Assembly (NCBI GenBank): GCA_026387255.1
Contig: JAPLMA010000035.1
Location: 1-33,022, forward strand
Reading direction: 5' to 3'
Length of the DNA stretch: 33,022 bases
From: Candidatus Omnitrophota bacterium
GTDB lineage: Bacteria; Omnitrophota; Gorgyraeia; Gygaellales; Profunditerraquicolaceae
In this document: piece by piece, positions 1 to 6,412 of the stretch
Layout of the letters: every line of letters begins with the position of its first letter
How positions within the stretch are numbered: the first letter of the stretch is position 1
The notes under the pieces: model-generated
The model's input: only the letters and a program-made list of their open reading frames with translations
Databases searched by the model: none
Told to the model about the DNA's origin: nothing
Made by a program: the position numbers and the translations under genes

Positions 1-1280
1 ATCATATCCAAAATATTGGTCAATTGTTCGCCCAAAAATACACTAATAATCGCCGGAGGCGCTTCATTTGCGCCTAAACGATGCTCATTGCCGGCTAATG
101 CCACGGAAGCACGTAAAAGATCGGCATGTAAATAGACTGCTCTTAAAACCGCGGCTAAAACCGCTAAAAATTGCAGGTTATCTTCCGGAGTCTGGCCCGG
201 ATTAAGCAGATTATTGCCTTGATTATCTGCCAGTGACCAATTCAGGTGTTTTCCGCTTCCGTTTATACCGGCAAATGGTTTTTCATGTAAAAGGCAAACC
301 ATATCATGTTTTAAAGCCACCTTTTTCATTAATTCCATCAGTAGCTGGTTATGGTCAGCAGCAATATTTGATTCCTCAAACACCGGAGCAAATTCATACT
401 GATGCGGAGCAACCTCATTATGACGAGTCATCACCGGTATACCTACCTTATAAGCCTCTTGGGCCACCTCAAACATAAAATTAATTACGCGTTCTTTAAT
501 CGTACCGAAATATTGATCTTCCAATTGCTGTCCTTTAGGGCTGGGCGCGCCGATTAAAGTGCGGCCAGTCATAATTAAATCCTGGCGTAAATTATAATAA
601 TTCTTATCAATTAAAAAATATTCCTGCTCTGCTCCGCAGGTTGAGATAACTTTATTTACGTTTTTATGCCCAAATAATTTTAACAGGCCGATGGCCGCTT
701 TATTTAAAGCTTCATCAGAACGCAAAAGCGGCAACTTTTTATCTAATGCCTCGCCGTGATAAGAAATAAATATGGTCGGAATGCATAAAGTTTTACCAAG
801 CTTACTTTCAGAGATAAAGGCCGGGCTGGAAGGATCCCAGGCCGTATAACCTCTGGCTTCGAATGTCGCGCGGATTCCTCCCGATGGAAAACTCGATGCA
901 TCCGGCTCACCCTGAATCAGCTTATTCCCAGAAAACTTTTCAATAACTTTACCTGGGCCAACAATGGAAATAAAACTATCGTGCTTCTCAGCCGTAAGTC
1001 CGGTCATTGGCTGAAACCAATGCGTATAATATGTGGCACCTTTAGCAATCGACCAATCTTTCATGGCATTAGCAATCTCATTTGCCTGTGTCAAAGAGAT
1101 AGTCTTACCTTCAGACATCCAGGTATTAAATGCCTCAAAAGTGCTTTTAGAGATGTGCTTCTGCATAGTTTCTATGCTAAAGGTATTCTCGCCAAAATAA
1201 GTTGAAACTTTCTTTGGCAATTCTACCTTGTCTAATTTTACGCTCTTAATTTTAAATAAAACTTTTTGTCTTATACTCAT
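1..1280 (-). CDS. glnN: Type III glutamine synthetase, N-terminal ~426 residues (3' end outside window)
   Basis: Makes glutamine from glutamate, ammonia and ATP in the cytoplasm. I translated this from the minus strand; it has no stop in the window, so the gene continues past base 1. The start is the ATG at 1280 with a strong GGAGGAAC ribosome site. Visible hallmarks of the type III (GlnN) family are the HWFQPMTGLTAEKHDSF segment near residue 90, the GAEQEYFLID block, the RHNEVAPHQYEFAP segment, GSGKHLNWS, and RLGANEAPPAIISVFLGEQ near the window edge. Type III enzymes are usually about 700 residues, so roughly 60% is visible. It is the last gene of the nitrogen locus, downstream of glnK1, and has its own promoter-like block and attenuator-like leader (1425-1510). 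Family assignment is firm; the symbol follows usual naming. Confidence 0.95.
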   Translation of the reverse strand, partial: MSIRQKVLFKIKSVKLDKVELPKKVSTYFGENTFSIETMQKHISKSTFEAFNTWMSEGKTISLTQANEIANAMKDWSIAKGATYYTHWFQPMTGLTAEKHDSFISIVGPGKVIEKFSGNKLIQGEPDASSFPSGGIRATFEARGYTAWDPSSPAFISESKLGKTLCIPTIFISYHGEALDKKLPLLRSDEALNKAAIGLLKLFGHKNVNKVISTCGAEQEYFLIDKNYYNLRQDLIMTGRTLIGAPSPKGQQLEDQYFGTIKERVINFMFEVAQEAYKVGIPVMTRHNEVAPHQYEFAPVFEESNIAADHNQLLMELMKKVALKHDMVCLLHEKPFAGINGSGKHLNWSLADNQGNNLLNPGQTPEDNLQFLAVLAAVLRAVYLHADLLRASVALAGNEHRLGANEAPPAIISVFLGEQLTNILDM

Positions 1281-1320
1281 TTGTTCCTCCTCGAGCACCT
1301 TGATTTTTTATCTCGCGAGA

Positions 1321-1379
1321 CTTCGACGAGTGCATTAAAATTTTGGTGTCAAAATTTTAATGCTTCTTATAAGTCGAAG
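1321..1379 (-). other. Long stem-loop in the glutamine synthetase 5' UTR
   Basis: A perfect 14-bp inverted repeat, GCATTAAAATTTTG (1332-1345) against its complement (1350-1363), encloses a 4-base loop. It sits inside an outer 7-bp pair, CTTCGAC (1321-1327) with GTCGAAG (1373-1379). No U-run follows it on the minus strand, so it is not a classic terminator. It lies between the leader terminator (1425-1459) and the ribosome site and would be part of the mRNA. Role unknown: a stability hairpin or a further regulatory element. Confidence 0.7.
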
Positions 1380-1424
1380 CCCAAATCTTAAAACTGTTTA
1401 TTCATTCTACCATAAGTCATAAAA

Positions 1425-1459
1425 ATTAAAAGAGGCATTCTTCATAGCTCCAGAACGCC
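1425..1459 (-). terminator. Leader terminator (attenuator) before glutamine synthetase
   Basis: Read on the minus strand, GGCGTTCT pairs with AGAATGCC (one G-U pair) over a 10-base loop and is followed by a U-rich tract (UCUUUUAAUUUUU). It lies about 145 bases before the start codon, after the promoter-like block, so it would stop the transcript before the gene. Its 5' arm shares GTTCT with the hexaloop hairpin at 1452-1467, so the two structures exclude each other. This is the expected layout for antitermination. Confidence 0.7.
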
Positions 1460-1467
1460 CCTGTTCT
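1452..1467 (-). promoter_or_regulatory. ANTAR-type hexaloop hairpin, glutamine synthetase leader
   Basis: On the minus strand AGAAC pairs with GTTCT around the six-base loop AGGGGC, which has A at position 1 and G at position 4, the bases known to matter in ANTAR-protein RNA targets. The hairpin starts 5 bases after the TACTTGTA box, so it would be at or near the very 5' end of the RNA. Only one hexaloop is visible here, whereas ANTAR targets usually have two. Confidence 0.55.
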
Positions 1468-1472
1468 TTAAT

Positions 1473-1510
1473 TACAAGTAAAGAACTTAAGCTTCTGGTA
1501 ACTAAATTTT
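1473..1510 (-). promoter_or_regulatory. Promoter-like conserved block, copy 1 (TTACCA-N15-TACTTGTA)
   Basis: Read on the minus strand the block is AAAATTTAG, TTACCA, 15 bases, TACTTGTA. The same two boxes with exactly the same 15-base gap recur at 3383-3411 and 6413-6441, each ahead of a nitrogen-locus transcript. The intervening bases are not conserved, which suits a bipartite promoter better than an RNA motif. It does not resemble TTGACA/TATAAT, so it may be read by an alternative sigma factor; the candidate is encoded at 6442-6966 (inference). Confidence 0.6.
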
Positions 1511-1521
1511 CTGAAGATCCC

Positions 1522-1551
1522 GGGGACGGTTCTCTTAAGATAACCGTCCCC
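1522..1551. repeat. REP-like inverted repeat beginning GGGGACGGTTCT
   Basis: GGGGACGGTT (1522-1531) is complementary to AACCGTCCCC (1542-1551), and the bases between are nearly palindromic. It lies 8 bases after the glnK1 stop codon on the minus strand, so it may cap the 3' end of the amtB1-glnK1 transcript. The same GGGGACGGTTCT core starts a hairpin at 18841, which marks it as a dispersed repeat family. Confidence 0.65.
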
Positions 1552-1559
1552 ATGTTTTA

Positions 1560-1901
1560 TTATCCTATCGCTACTGAACCTCTTTCTTCGGTACGAATAC
1601 GAACACATTCCTTAAGGTCAAGAACAAAAATCTTACCATCTCCGGTTTCACCGGTCTTAGCCCCTTTAATAATGGCCTTGATGGTCGGCTCTAAAAAGTT
1701 ATCGTTTACGGCAATTTCCAGGCGAATTTTTCGCAGCAGGTTTCCTGTTTCCTTGGCTCCACGATAAACCTCGGTTATTCCTTTTTGCCGTCCATGCCCC
1801 AAAACTTCACTTACAGTAATCAGATTAACGTCCACTTTATATAGTTCTTCTTTTACTTCCTCAAGTTTGTACGGCTGAATGATCGCAATTACTAGTTTCA
1901 T
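1560..1901 (-). CDS. glnK: PII signal-transduction protein (copy 1)
   Basis: A trimeric PII protein that senses ATP/ADP and 2-oxoglutarate and, in GlnK-type pairs, gates the ammonium channel AmtB. At 113 residues it has normal family length. Visible are the GHGRQKG segment leading into the T-loop, the B-loop TGETGDGKIF near residues 83-92, and the C-terminal RIRTEERG. In the T-loop, Tyr46 is present (TEVYRGAKETGN), but the position of the uridylylated Tyr51 of enterobacterial PII is Glu. Control by UMP at that site is therefore not expected. The ATG at 1901 has an AGGAGG site and begins 9 bases after the amtB1 stop, so the two are one operon. By my count it differs from the second copy (3495-3836) at 7 of 113 residues. 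Confidence 0.96.
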   Translation of the reverse strand: MKLVIAIIQPYKLEEVKEELYKVDVNLITVSEVLGHGRQKGITEVYRGAKETGNLLRKIRLEIAVNDNFLEPTIKAIIKGAKTGETGDGKIFVLDLKECVRIRTEERGSVAIG

Positions 1902-1910
1902 ATATACCTC

Positions 1911-3137
1911 CTATTCTATGATCGTATAGGCGCGTTCACGATGCTGCGTAAGATCAAGGCCAACCAGCTCATCTTTCTCGCTTACCCGCATCCTAAAAAA
2001 GATATCTACGAGTTTATAAATAGCAAAAGTGGCGATAAATGTATAACTAACCGCAACTGCCACTCCAACTAATTGTATCAACAGCTGTTTAGGATTACCA
2101 TAAAATAATCCATTTGCGCCAGCCGGGTTAATTATCTTAGAAGCCAATACCCCGGTTAAAAGTGTACCCAGTATCCCTCCGACCCCATGCACGCCAAAAG
2201 CATCCAAAGAATCATCATAACCAAACCGCGGTTTAGTTACAGCCACCGCAATAAAACAAACTATGCTGGCAGCAACACCAATAATAATGGCTGAAATCGG
2301 GCTTACAAATCCTGAGGCAGGAGTAACCGTAGCCAGTCCGGCAATTGAGCCGGTAACCATCCCAAATACTGTAGGCTTGCCATTACGTATCCACTCCAAA
2401 AATGCCCAGCTTAAACCAGCGGCGGCTGCCGCAGTGTTCGTAATCACAAAAGCGCTTACGGCAATTCCGTTTACCGCCAATGCGCTTCCGGCATTAAAAC
2501 CATACCAACCAAACCATAAAAGCGCAGTTCCTAAAACTACAAATGGAAGGTTATGCGGAGATGGAGTATGCTCTAAGTTTTTTCTTTTACCAATAACAAT
2601 CGCCGTAACTAAAGCCGCGATTCCGGCGCTGGTATGCACAACCATACCTCCGGCAAAATCCAACACGCCAAGGTTCTTAAGCCATCCTCCTTCTCCCCAA
2701 ACCAAGTGGCACAAAGGATCATAAACAAAGGTTGCCCAAAGCAGAGTGAAAACTAAAAAAGCCGAAAACTTCATCCTTTCGGCAAATGCACCGATGATCA
2801 AAGCCGGGGTAATCACGGCAAACATCATCTGAAAAAACATAAATGCCTGGTGCGGAATAGTAGCAGAATAAACAGGATAAGGCTGCATTCCAACTCCATT
2901 TAGGCCAAACCAACTAAGGCCTCCCCAAAATCCGTTGCCCGGGGCAAAGGAAAGACTGTAACCAAAAAGTATCCATTGTAAAGATAATAAACATAGGGCA
3001 ACAAAACACTGCATTAAAACGCTTAAGATATTTTTACGCCTGACCATGCCGCCGTAGAAAAAAGCAAGGCCGGGAGTCATCAACATTACAAAAGCCGCGG
3101 ATAGCAAAACAAATAATGTATCAACCTGATTAATCAT
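1911..3137 (-). CDS. amtB: Ammonium transporter Amt (copy 1)
   Basis: An integral inner-membrane ammonium channel with about eleven hydrophobic segments. Motifs visible are TPGLAFFYGGMVRRKN near the N-terminus, FAERMKFSAFL, DFAGGMVVHTSAG with the first pore histidine, WFGWYGFNAGSAL, and FGYDDSLDAFGVHGVGG with the second pore histidine. I chose the ATG at 3137 because it follows an AAGGGGGGG ribosome site and gives 409 residues, the same length as copy 2. An in-frame upstream extension to 3191 exists but lies in the leader and has no family similarity. The gene is followed by glnK1 after 9 bases and preceded by a promoter-like block and attenuator-type leader (3284-3420). Confidence 0.96.
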   Translation of the reverse strand: MINQVDTLFVLLSAAFVMLMTPGLAFFYGGMVRRKNILSVLMQCFVALCLLSLQWILFGYSLSFAPGNGFWGGLSWFGLNGVGMQPYPVYSATIPHQAFMFFQMMFAVITPALIIGAFAERMKFSAFLVFTLLWATFVYDPLCHLVWGEGGWLKNLGVLDFAGGMVVHTSAGIAALVTAIVIGKRKNLEHTPSPHNLPFVVLGTALLWFGWYGFNAGSALAVNGIAVSAFVITNTAAAAAGLSWAFLEWIRNGKPTVFGMVTGSIAGLATVTPASGFVSPISAIIIGVAASIVCFIAVAVTKPRFGYDDSLDAFGVHGVGGILGTLLTGVLASKIINPAGANGLFYGNPKQLLIQLVGVAVAVSYTFIATFAIYKLVDIFFRMRVSEKDELVGLDLTQHRERAYTIIE

Positions 3138-3282
3138 ATCCCCCCCCTTAATGAACACTTGACTTATGGAACGACAGTGAATATAAGTCAATGTGTGAAT
3201 TAATCCCGCCGAGTGTATTTTACGAGGCGGGACACCTTATTATTAGACAACTGAGTAATCAATTGTGTAAAATTTGGGTAAA
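3138..3282 (-). other. amtB1 5' UTR with two further hairpins
   Basis: The part of the 357-base intergenic stretch between the leader terminator and the amtB1 start. It contains two clean stem-loops that no other feature explains. One is an 8-bp stem (one G-U pair) with a four-base loop at 3247-3266. The other is a 7-bp GC-rich stem TCCCGCC/GGCGGGA at 3204-3232. Neither is followed by a U-run on the minus strand. The ribosome site is at the downstream end. No protein is credible here. Confidence 0.5.
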
Positions 3283-3283
3283 T

Positions 3284-3327
3284 AAAAAAAACGCCTTTAC
3301 GATTATTTTTATAAACCGTATCGGCGC
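3284..3327 (-). terminator. Leader terminator (attenuator) before amtB1
   Basis: On the minus strand GCGCC-N2-TACG pairs with CGTA-N2-GGCGT, giving a two-part stem followed at once by eight U residues. Its 5' arm overlaps the second hexaloop hairpin (3324-3338), so terminator and hexaloop hairpin cannot form together. It lies about 147 bases ahead of the amtB1 start. Confidence 0.7.
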
Positions 3328-3373
3328 TAACATTGCGCTATTCAATATAAACACTTCCGCGTGCTTATATTGA
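3324..3373 (-). promoter_or_regulatory. Tandem ANTAR-type hairpins, amtB1 leader
   Basis: Two adjacent hairpins on the minus strand. The first (3342-3373) has a 13-bp stem (one G-U pair) closing a six-base loop GCGGAA, with G at position 4 but not A at position 1. The second (3324-3338) has GCGC/GCGC around AATGTTA, a six-base loop of the A1/G4 type plus one extra A. The second overlaps the terminator's 5' arm. The first begins 9 bases after the TACTTGTA box. Loop 1 deviates from the published A1 rule, so the call rests on architecture and on the sister leaders. Confidence 0.5.
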
Positions 3374-3382
3374 CTTATACTA

Positions 3383-3420
3383 TACAAGTAAATAATTACT
3401 TATCTTGGTAACCTAAATTT
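3383..3420 (-). promoter_or_regulatory. Promoter-like conserved block, copy 2 (TTACCA-N15-TACTTGTA)
   Basis: TACTTGTA is at 3383-3390 and TTACCA at 3406-3411 (minus-strand reading), with the same 15-base gap as the other two copies and an AAAATTTAG-like sequence just upstream. The hairpins of the amtB1 leader begin right after it, so transcription would start between the TACTTGTA box and the first stem. Confidence 0.6.
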
Positions 3421-3448
3421 TCTTCATTTCCAATTAGTTATCCACAGG

Positions 3449-3474
3449 GTAGGGGAGGTTTAAACCTCCCCTAC
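3449..3474. repeat. Perfect 26-base palindrome between glnK2 and the amtB1 promoter block
   Basis: GTAGGGGAGGTTT is followed directly by its exact complement, giving 13-bp arms with no spacer. It lies 20 bases after the glnK2 stop codon (minus strand). No U-run follows, so it may end the amtB2-glnK2 transcript by a different route, protect its 3' end, or bind a dimeric protein. Confidence 0.7.
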
Positions 3475-3494
3475 TATTGTTAATAACTATCCTC

Positions 3495-3836
3495 CTATCC
3501 TATCGCCGGGCTTCCTCTTTCTTCGGTACGAATGCGAATACATTCTTTAAGATCAAGAACGAAAATTTTGCCATCTCCGGTTTCACCGGTCTTAGCCCCT
3601 TTTACGATTGCCTTGATTGTTGGTTCAAGATAATTGTCATTTACAGCAATCTCAAGACGAATTTTACGCAGAAGGTTTCCTGTTTCTTTAGAACCACGGT
3701 AGACTTCAGTTACACCTTTTTGCCGGCCATGGCCTAAAACTTCACTTACTGTAATCAAATTCACTTCAACTTTGTATAGCTCCTCTTTAACTTCTTCTAA
3801 TTTATACGGCTGAATGATCGCAATTACTAATTTCAT
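3495..3836 (-). CDS. glnK: PII signal-transduction protein (copy 2)
   Basis: Second PII copy, 113 residues, nearly identical to the one at 1560-1901. It has the same nucleotide-binding B-loop (TGETGDGKIF) and C-loop (RIRTEERG). The T-loop reads VYRGSKETGN: position 51 is Glu, so the classic uridylylation tyrosine is absent, while position 49 is Ser (Ala in copy 1), the position phosphorylated in cyanobacterial PII. Whether it is modified here is unknown. The ATG at 3836 has an AAAGGAGG site. A 180-base gap holding a repeat element separates it from amtB2 upstream, but orientation and order match the amtB1-glnK1 pair, so it is likely the amtB2 partner. Confidence 0.96.
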   Translation of the reverse strand: MKLVIAIIQPYKLEEVKEELYKVEVNLITVSEVLGHGRQKGVTEVYRGSKETGNLLRKIRLEIAVNDNYLEPTIKAIVKGAKTGETGDGKIFVLDLKECIRIRTEERGSPAIG

Positions 3837-3850
3837 AGATGCCTCCTTTG

Positions 3851-4010
3851 TAAACTCTAAACACTAAACTCGAAATCCCTGCCTACCGGCAGGCAGGCTA
3901 AACAAACCCTAAATCTAAAACTCAAAATTTTAAAACTAATGTTGAGGTTTTGAATTTATAGCTTCGAGTTTGTTTAGAGTTTAGTATTTCGGGTTTAGGA
4001 TTTAACATTA
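3851..4010. repeat. Dispersed AT-rich inverted-repeat element, copy 1
   Basis: A roughly 160-base element whose ends are imperfect inverted repeats (AAACTCTAAACACTAAAC on the left, GTTTAGAGTTTAG and GGGTTTAGGATTTAACAT on the right). A near-perfect GC-rich palindrome, CCTGCCTACCGGCAGGCAGG, lies at 3878-3897. It separates amtB2 from glnK2. The right end is closely matched at 31371-31416, where the element forms the start of a glycosidase gene. It encodes no transposase and resembles a MITE or REP-type passenger. Confidence 0.7.
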
Positions 4011-4016
4011 TATTTT

Positions 4017-5246
4017 TTATTCAAGTATTGTATATGCCCTTTCACGATGCTGCGTAAGATCAAGGCCAATGGCTTCCGATTTTTCATCTACTCTAACACC
4101 AATAAAAATATCAACTAATTTGTAGATAACAAATGTTACCACTGCCGTATAAACAATCGTTACCCCTACCGCTAAAAGCTGTATCAAGAATTGTTTAGGA
4201 TTGCCAAAAAATGCTCCGTTGGCACCGGCGGGATTAACCAATTTTGAGGCAAATAATCCTGTAGCCAAAGCACCCCAAATACCACCAACACAGTGTACCC
4301 CAAAAGCATCCAAAGAATCATCATAGCCAAATAACGGCTTAATTACCGTTACCGCAATAAAACAAACCACACTAACTAATAAACCAATGATCATTGCTGG
4401 GATTACACCGACAAAGCCCGCCGCAGGAGTAATCGCCACTAAACCTGCAACCGCACCGGAACAAACACCAAAAATAGTCGGTTTACCATTACGCATCCAT
4501 TCTATCAATGCCCAGCTTAAACCTGCGGCGGCAGCCGCAGTATTAGTCACTACAAAAGCATTTACTGCTAAGCCATTAGCCGCCAGGGCGCTACCGGCAT
4601 TAAAACCAAACCAACCAAACCACAACAAGCCGGTTCCTATAACCACAAAAGGCATATTGTGCGGTGTAGGAATATTTTTATCCAAGTTTTTTCTCTTGCC
4701 TAATACGATTGCCGTAACCAAAGCCGCTATACCGGCATTAATATGCACGACCGTACCTCCGGCAAAATCCAAAGCTCCAAAATTCCTTAGCCATCCGCCC
4801 ATTCCCCAAACCCAGTGACACAAAGGATCATAAACAAAAGTTGCCCAGAGAAGAGTAAAAATCAAAAACGCGGAGAACTTCATCCTCTCGGCAAAGGCCC
4901 CGATAATCAATGCCGGAGTAATAATCGCAAACATCGCTTGAAAAATCATAAATGCCTGATGCGGTATTGTCCCGGCATAATCAGCGTATGGCTCTAACCC
5001 TACGCCGTTTAAACCCATCCACTGAAATCCTCCCCAAAATCCATTGCCCGGGTGAAAAGATAAACTATACCCGATCAAAACCCACTGCAGGCTTAAAACA
5101 CACATAATAATAAAACATTGCATCAAAACACTCAAAACATTTTTACGCCTGACCATACCTCCATAAAAAAATGCCAAACCCGGAGTCATCAACAACACCA
5201 ATGCTGATGAGATCAACACCCAGGCTGTATCACCCGAATTAATCAT
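4017..5246 (-). CDS. amtB: Ammonium transporter Amt (copy 2)
   Basis: A 409-residue inner-membrane ammonium channel, paralogous to the protein at 1911-3137. Pore histidines are visible in DFAGGTVVHINAG and FGYDDSLDAFGVHCVGG, along with TPGLAFFYGGMVRRKN, FAERMKFSAFL and WFGWFGFNAGSAL. The ATG at 5246 follows a GGAGGAAAG site and aligns with the chosen start of copy 1. It lies 21 bases after the small HTH gene and has no promoter block of its own, so it is probably read from the leader at 6345-6441 together with the beta-barrel and HTH genes. glnK2 follows after the repeat element. Confidence 0.96.
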   Translation of the reverse strand: MINSGDTAWVLISSALVLLMTPGLAFFYGGMVRRKNVLSVLMQCFIIMCVLSLQWVLIGYSLSFHPGNGFWGGFQWMGLNGVGLEPYADYAGTIPHQAFMIFQAMFAIITPALIIGAFAERMKFSAFLIFTLLWATFVYDPLCHWVWGMGGWLRNFGALDFAGGTVVHINAGIAALVTAIVLGKRKNLDKNIPTPHNMPFVVIGTGLLWFGWFGFNAGSALAANGLAVNAFVVTNTAAAAAGLSWALIEWMRNGKPTIFGVCSGAVAGLVAITPAAGFVGVIPAMIIGLLVSVVCFIAVTVIKPLFGYDDSLDAFGVHCVGGIWGALATGLFASKLVNPAGANGAFFGNPKQFLIQLLAVGVTIVYTAVVTFVIYKLVDIFIGVRVDEKSEAIGLDLTQHRERAYTILE

Positions 5247-5267
5247 TTTTCTTTCCTCCTTTTTAAA

Positions 5268-5447
5268 TTAACCTATTTTTAATTTATCCCTAACCATCTG
5301 CGCGTAAACTTTATTTATGCGCTTTGTCTTAAACCAACGCTCAATTGTCGTAACCTGGATATCCAACTTTTTAGATAAATCATATAAGGTATAACTTCCT
5401 TTTTCTTTTAGTTCTATTAATTCATTGATCAATTTTCCGTCAATCAT
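5268..5447 (-). CDS. Small helix-turn-helix protein (59 aa)
   Basis: The sequence MIDGKLINELIELKEKGSY is followed by TLYDLSKKLDIQVTTIERWF, a recognisable helix-turn-helix (recognition helix around VTTIERWFK), then a basic tail ending in KLKIG. I prefer the ATG at 5447; an upstream in-frame TTG at 5456 would add three residues. It begins 15 bases after the stop of the beta-barrel gene and ends 21 bases before amtB2, inside the nitrogen operon. With only one small domain it could be a DNA-binding dimer or an adaptor. No named family is claimed; its presence in this operon suggests a local regulatory role (inference). Confidence 0.75.
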   Translation of the reverse strand: MIDGKLINELIELKEKGSYTLYDLSKKLDIQVTTIERWFKTKRINKVYAQMVRDKLKIG

Positions 5448-5462
5448 ATAATTCAAACCTAA

Positions 5463-6254
5463 TTAAAAATTAATATCCCATTGAAAAGTAATCGTATCAG
5501 TTAAATTACGGTTATTGTAAATATCATATGCCAGGATCGCCGAGATATCTTTGGTAAAACTCCAGGCAAAACCGGCATTTAAGGCCCCATAAGAAGATTG
5601 GGTGCCCTGATAATCAACACACAACCACAATTTATCGCTAATTTCAGTCATTGTGCGTTCCCAAGCGATCATTGGGCCGGCGTTATCCCTTAACCCGTCT
5701 TTATCCTTAAGCAATTTGCCATTACCTACGAAATATCCTCCGGAGAACCTTCCCAGATTAACCTTACCTATATTCACTGTCTTGGCTATCCTGCCATACC
5801 AAACATTATTATTCGTCCGGTTTACTCTAGTGCCCATATCATAACTACCTACTGCCACAGCAGGCATGTACTTAAAATAAGTACTTTCAGGAAGCCCAAG
5901 TTTAAAATGAAAATACCAGGGAGTTGAATCGTAAAAAGACCCTAAACCCTTTTTATAATCAAACCCTGTTTCCGCCATAATCTTACCCAACGGGCGCCAT
6001 ACTTTGCCCAGAAGATTTTCCTCCGGTTTATCCGATAATAAACTAAAGGTCAGCCCCCAAACCTGTAGAACATAATTATGCAGATCGTTAGCATTTTTAC
6101 CGGTTGTGGGAGCATAAAGATCATAGCCCAGGTGAATCTTCTTGTAGGGCTGAATATCCGTTGACGGCGCCCAAATAAGTGTTGAAGGCGTAGCATATGC
6201 ATTTGATAAAACAAAGGTGCAGAAAACCGCTAAGATTAATCCAATGCGTTTCAT
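5463..6254 (-). CDS. Predicted outer-membrane beta-barrel protein in the ammonium operon
   Basis: 263 residues with a clear Sec signal peptide (MKRIGLILAVFCTFVLSNAYA, cleavage likely after AYA). The rest is rich in alternating aromatic/polar segments and Gly/Asn turns, and ends in a strand with a terminal Phe (WDINF), as barrel proteins inserted by BamA do. The length would allow about 10-12 strands. The ATG at 6254 has an AAGGAG site. It is the first gene after the leader at 6345-6441 and precedes the HTH gene, amtB2 and glnK2. This suggests, but does not show, that it forms a pore letting nitrogen compounds reach the inner-membrane ammonium channel. I do not recognise a named family. Confidence 0.8.
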   Translation of the reverse strand: MKRIGLILAVFCTFVLSNAYATPSTLIWAPSTDIQPYKKIHLGYDLYAPTTGKNANDLHNYVLQVWGLTFSLLSDKPEENLLGKVWRPLGKIMAETGFDYKKGLGSFYDSTPWYFHFKLGLPESTYFKYMPAVAVGSYDMGTRVNRTNNNVWYGRIAKTVNIGKVNLGRFSGGYFVGNGKLLKDKDGLRDNAGPMIAWERTMTEISDKLWLCVDYQGTQSSYGALNAGFAWSFTKDISAILAYDIYNNRNLTDTITFQWDINF

Positions 6255-6275
6255 TGTTTGGCTCCTTTATAATAA

Positions 6276-6338
6276 AAAAACGCCTTTTTATAATCCATCT
6301 TGGATCACAAAAGACGCCTGCGTCTAAAGCCTTATTTT
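6276..6338 (-). promoter_or_regulatory. Second hairpin/terminator-like unit in the barrel-operon leader
   Basis: Minus-strand RNA between the first leader terminator and the barrel start. AGAC pairs with GTCT around the six-base loop GCAGGC (G at position 4). Further on, ATCC/GGAT makes a small stem and GGCG is followed by seven U residues. AGACGC could pair with GCGTTT to form a terminator in competition with the hexaloop hairpin. The terminator stem is weaker than the first one, so this is tentative. Confidence 0.4.
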
Positions 6339-6344
6339 AGGAAA

Positions 6345-6373
6345 TAAAAAAGCGCTCTATTTTCATAGAACGC
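6345..6373 (-). terminator. Leader terminator (attenuator) before the beta-barrel operon
   Basis: On the minus strand GCGTTCTAT pairs with ATAGAGCGC (one G-U pair) around a GAAA tetraloop, followed by six U residues. It is a textbook intrinsic terminator and lies about 90 bases before the first gene of the operon. Its 5' arm overlaps the hexaloop hairpin at 6369-6380. Confidence 0.8.
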
Positions 6374-6402
6374 CATTGTTTAGATCTTACACATCACTGT
6401 GT
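6369..6402 (-). promoter_or_regulatory. Tandem ANTAR-type hexaloop hairpins, barrel-operon leader
   Basis: On the minus strand, hairpin 1 (6389-6402) is ACAC/GTGT around loop AGTGAT, and hairpin 2 (6369-6380) is AAC/GTT around loop AATGGC. Both loops have A at position 1 and G at position 4, matching the dual-hexaloop signature of RNAs bound by ANTAR antiterminators. Hairpin 2 shares GCGTT with the 5' arm of the terminator. Hairpin 2 is short (3 bp), the weak point of the call. Confidence 0.6.
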
Positions 6403-6412
6403 CTTACATTAC

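Noticed and set aside
1463..1486. GTTCTTTA/TAAAGAAC hairpin as a first ANTAR hairpin of the glutamine synthetase leader
   Set aside because: It spans the conserved TACTTGTA box, which in the promoter model is not transcribed, and its loop has eight bases rather than six.
2263..2724. Plus-strand open frames opposite amtB1, amtB2, the ATPase and mnmG
   Set aside because: They lie entirely antisense to well-conserved genes, lack ribosome sites and show composition expected of a shadow frame.
3342..3373. GCGGAAGTG in the amtB1 leader as a glutamine riboswitch (glnA RNA)
   Set aside because: Only a short stretch resembles the glnA motif. The conserved GUUCA and GAAGGAACGC parts are missing, and the segment is simply the loop and closing pairs of a long hairpin.
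3449..3474. Palindrome after glnK2 as an intrinsic terminator
   Set aside because: No U-run follows on either strand, so I list it as a palindrome of unknown role.
6276..6338. GACGC/AAGCC pieces in the barrel-operon leader as a c-di-GMP riboswitch
   Set aside because: The scaffold of the GEMM aptamer is absent. The pieces are explained by a hexaloop hairpin and a U-run.
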